DNA from: an uncultured Methylococcaceae bacterium
Lineage (GTDB): Bacteria > Pseudomonadota > Gammaproteobacteria > Methylococcales > Methylomonadaceae
Assembly (NCBI GenBank): GCA_903839795.1
Contig: CAIMDR010000475.1
Span: forward strand, 1-23,729
Reading direction: 5' to 3'
Length of the DNA stretch: 23,729 nt
Shown here: in pieces, positions 23,034-23,729 of the stretch
How the letters are laid out: every line of letters begins with the position of its first letter
How positions within the stretch are numbered: the stretch's first letter is position 1
Notes under the pieces: model-generated
Database searches by the model: none
Seen by the model: the letters and a program-made list of their open reading frames with translations, nothing else
What the model was told of the DNA's origin: nothing
Position numbers and translations under genes: made by a program

Positions 23034-23729
23034 ATGCGGCAAATCCCTAAATCAATGAAAGCCGTTTTTCTACTGGCACTGTTAAGCTTGATTGCGCCCG
23101 TTGTTTTTGCCGAGGTCAGCATTTCAAGGCTTGAAGGGAAATCCAAAGATAATGTGCGGCTTGTGTTGTCTCTGGAAAAGGAAAAATGCGACGCACCGGA
23201 ATGGAAAATACGCGGTTTGTATGCACAAGCAGACCAGGAAATTGATCAAGGTTTGCGGGCATTAGGTTATTACCATGCGATTATCGAAAAATCATTGGCT
23301 TTTGGCAAGACCTGCTGGAAAGCGGATTTTGCTATTACTCAGGGGCCGCAGGTTTACGTCAAGGACATCAGCGTTACCTTTACCGGTGCCTCGCATGATG
23401 ATGCTGAGTTTAAAAAACTGCATGATAAATTGCTTAAAACCGCCGGCAGTCCTCTTGACCATAGCCAATACGAAAAGATGAAACGCCGGATTGAGTCACT
23501 GGCGCTGGAAAGAGGTTATTTGAACGGGACGTTTACAGAAAAAAAACTCATTATTGATAAACAGCTTAATCAAGCGCATATCCAATTAATATTTGATGCC
23601 GGAAAGCGCATGGTTTTTGGCAAGGTTGTCGTTGAGCAGGACATTTTAAATCCTGAATTTGTAGCCAAATATATTTCGATAAAAAGCGGCGATTTTTATT
23701 CCAGCGAACAATTGGCCAAAACCCATAAC
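23034..23729 (+). CDS. tamA: TamA outer-membrane assembly factor (N-terminal part; runs off the window)
   Basis: The frame stays open from the ATG at 23034 to the window end (232 codons, no stop), so only the N-terminal part is visible. A signal peptide (second Met at residue 8, then VFLLALLSLIAPVVFA, cleaved before EVSI) is followed by POTRA-type repeats. These include ISRLEGKSKDNVRLVLSLEK, a strand-helix segment ending LRALGYYHAIIEKSL, then GPQVYVKDISVTF, RIESLALERGYLNGTF and GKRMVFGKVVVEQ. This is the three-POTRA arrangement of TamA; an Omp85 beta-barrel should follow outside the window. TamA works with inner-membrane TamB in outer-membrane protein insertion and phospholipid transport. An ATG at 23055 is the alternative start; neither has a strong ribosome binding site. 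Confidence 0.9.
   Translation, partial: MRQIPKSMKAVFLLALLSLIAPVVFAEVSISRLEGKSKDNVRLVLSLEKEKCDAPEWKIRGLYAQADQEIDQGLRALGYYHAIIEKSLAFGKTCWKADFAITQGPQVYVKDISVTFTGASHDDAEFKKLHDKLLKTAGSPLDHSQYEKMKRRIESLALERGYLNGTFTEKKLIIDKQLNQAHIQLIFDAGKRMVFGKVVVEQDILNPEFVAKYISIKSGDFYSSEQLAKTHN

Overview
The window looks like gammaproteobacterial chromosome of moderate to low GC. The support is the order nnr-tsaE-amidase (as in the E. coli nnr-tsaE-amiB block), a TamA gene, an NtrB/NtrC pair and a glnK-amtB operon. The palindromic intergenic repeats remind me of type I methanotrophs (Methylococcales), but that is memory only; no methane gene is present and the genus cannot be fixed.

Layout. 1-332: stacked inverted repeats, the last overlapping the stop codon of a lipoprotein gene (329-940, minus). 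1107-1488: a BamE/SmpA-like fragment and a 113-bp element with terminal inverted repeats, abutting a DHA2 (EmrB-type) transporter gene that has lost its 5' end. 1488-5249: the rest of that GC-richer efflux operon (MFS remnant, NodT-type outer-membrane factor, EmrA-type adaptor). 5263-7387: a convergent MarR-family regulator, then a two-gene unit for a small helical periplasmic protein and an AhpD-like protein. One 14-bp palindrome lies at the marR promoter and two near-copies lie upstream of the two-gene unit, so these probably form a small regulon. 7448-7473: bidirectional terminator.

7608-12682 is a nitrogen block on the minus strand: ntrB-ntrC, then glnK-amtB behind a good sigma-54 promoter. 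13114-17647 is housekeeping on the minus strand: purM, then nnr-tsaE-amidase. A roughly 150-bp dispersed repeat occurs once in the ntrC-glnK gap and once, inverted, between purM and nnr.

17863-18267 encodes a small secreted protein of unknown function. 18375-20789 is a Lon-like AAA+ protease, with a possible 29-residue hydrophobic peptide gene diverging from it. 21527-22516 holds two more small helical exported proteins, at least one clearly related to the 6437 product. From 23034 a TamA gene runs off the right edge.

No rRNA, tRNA, CRISPR array, intact insertion sequence or prophage was seen. The least ordinary parts are the MarR regulon with its cysteine-tailed regulator, the rearrangement scar at 1376-1488, the small exported protein family and the dispersed repeats.
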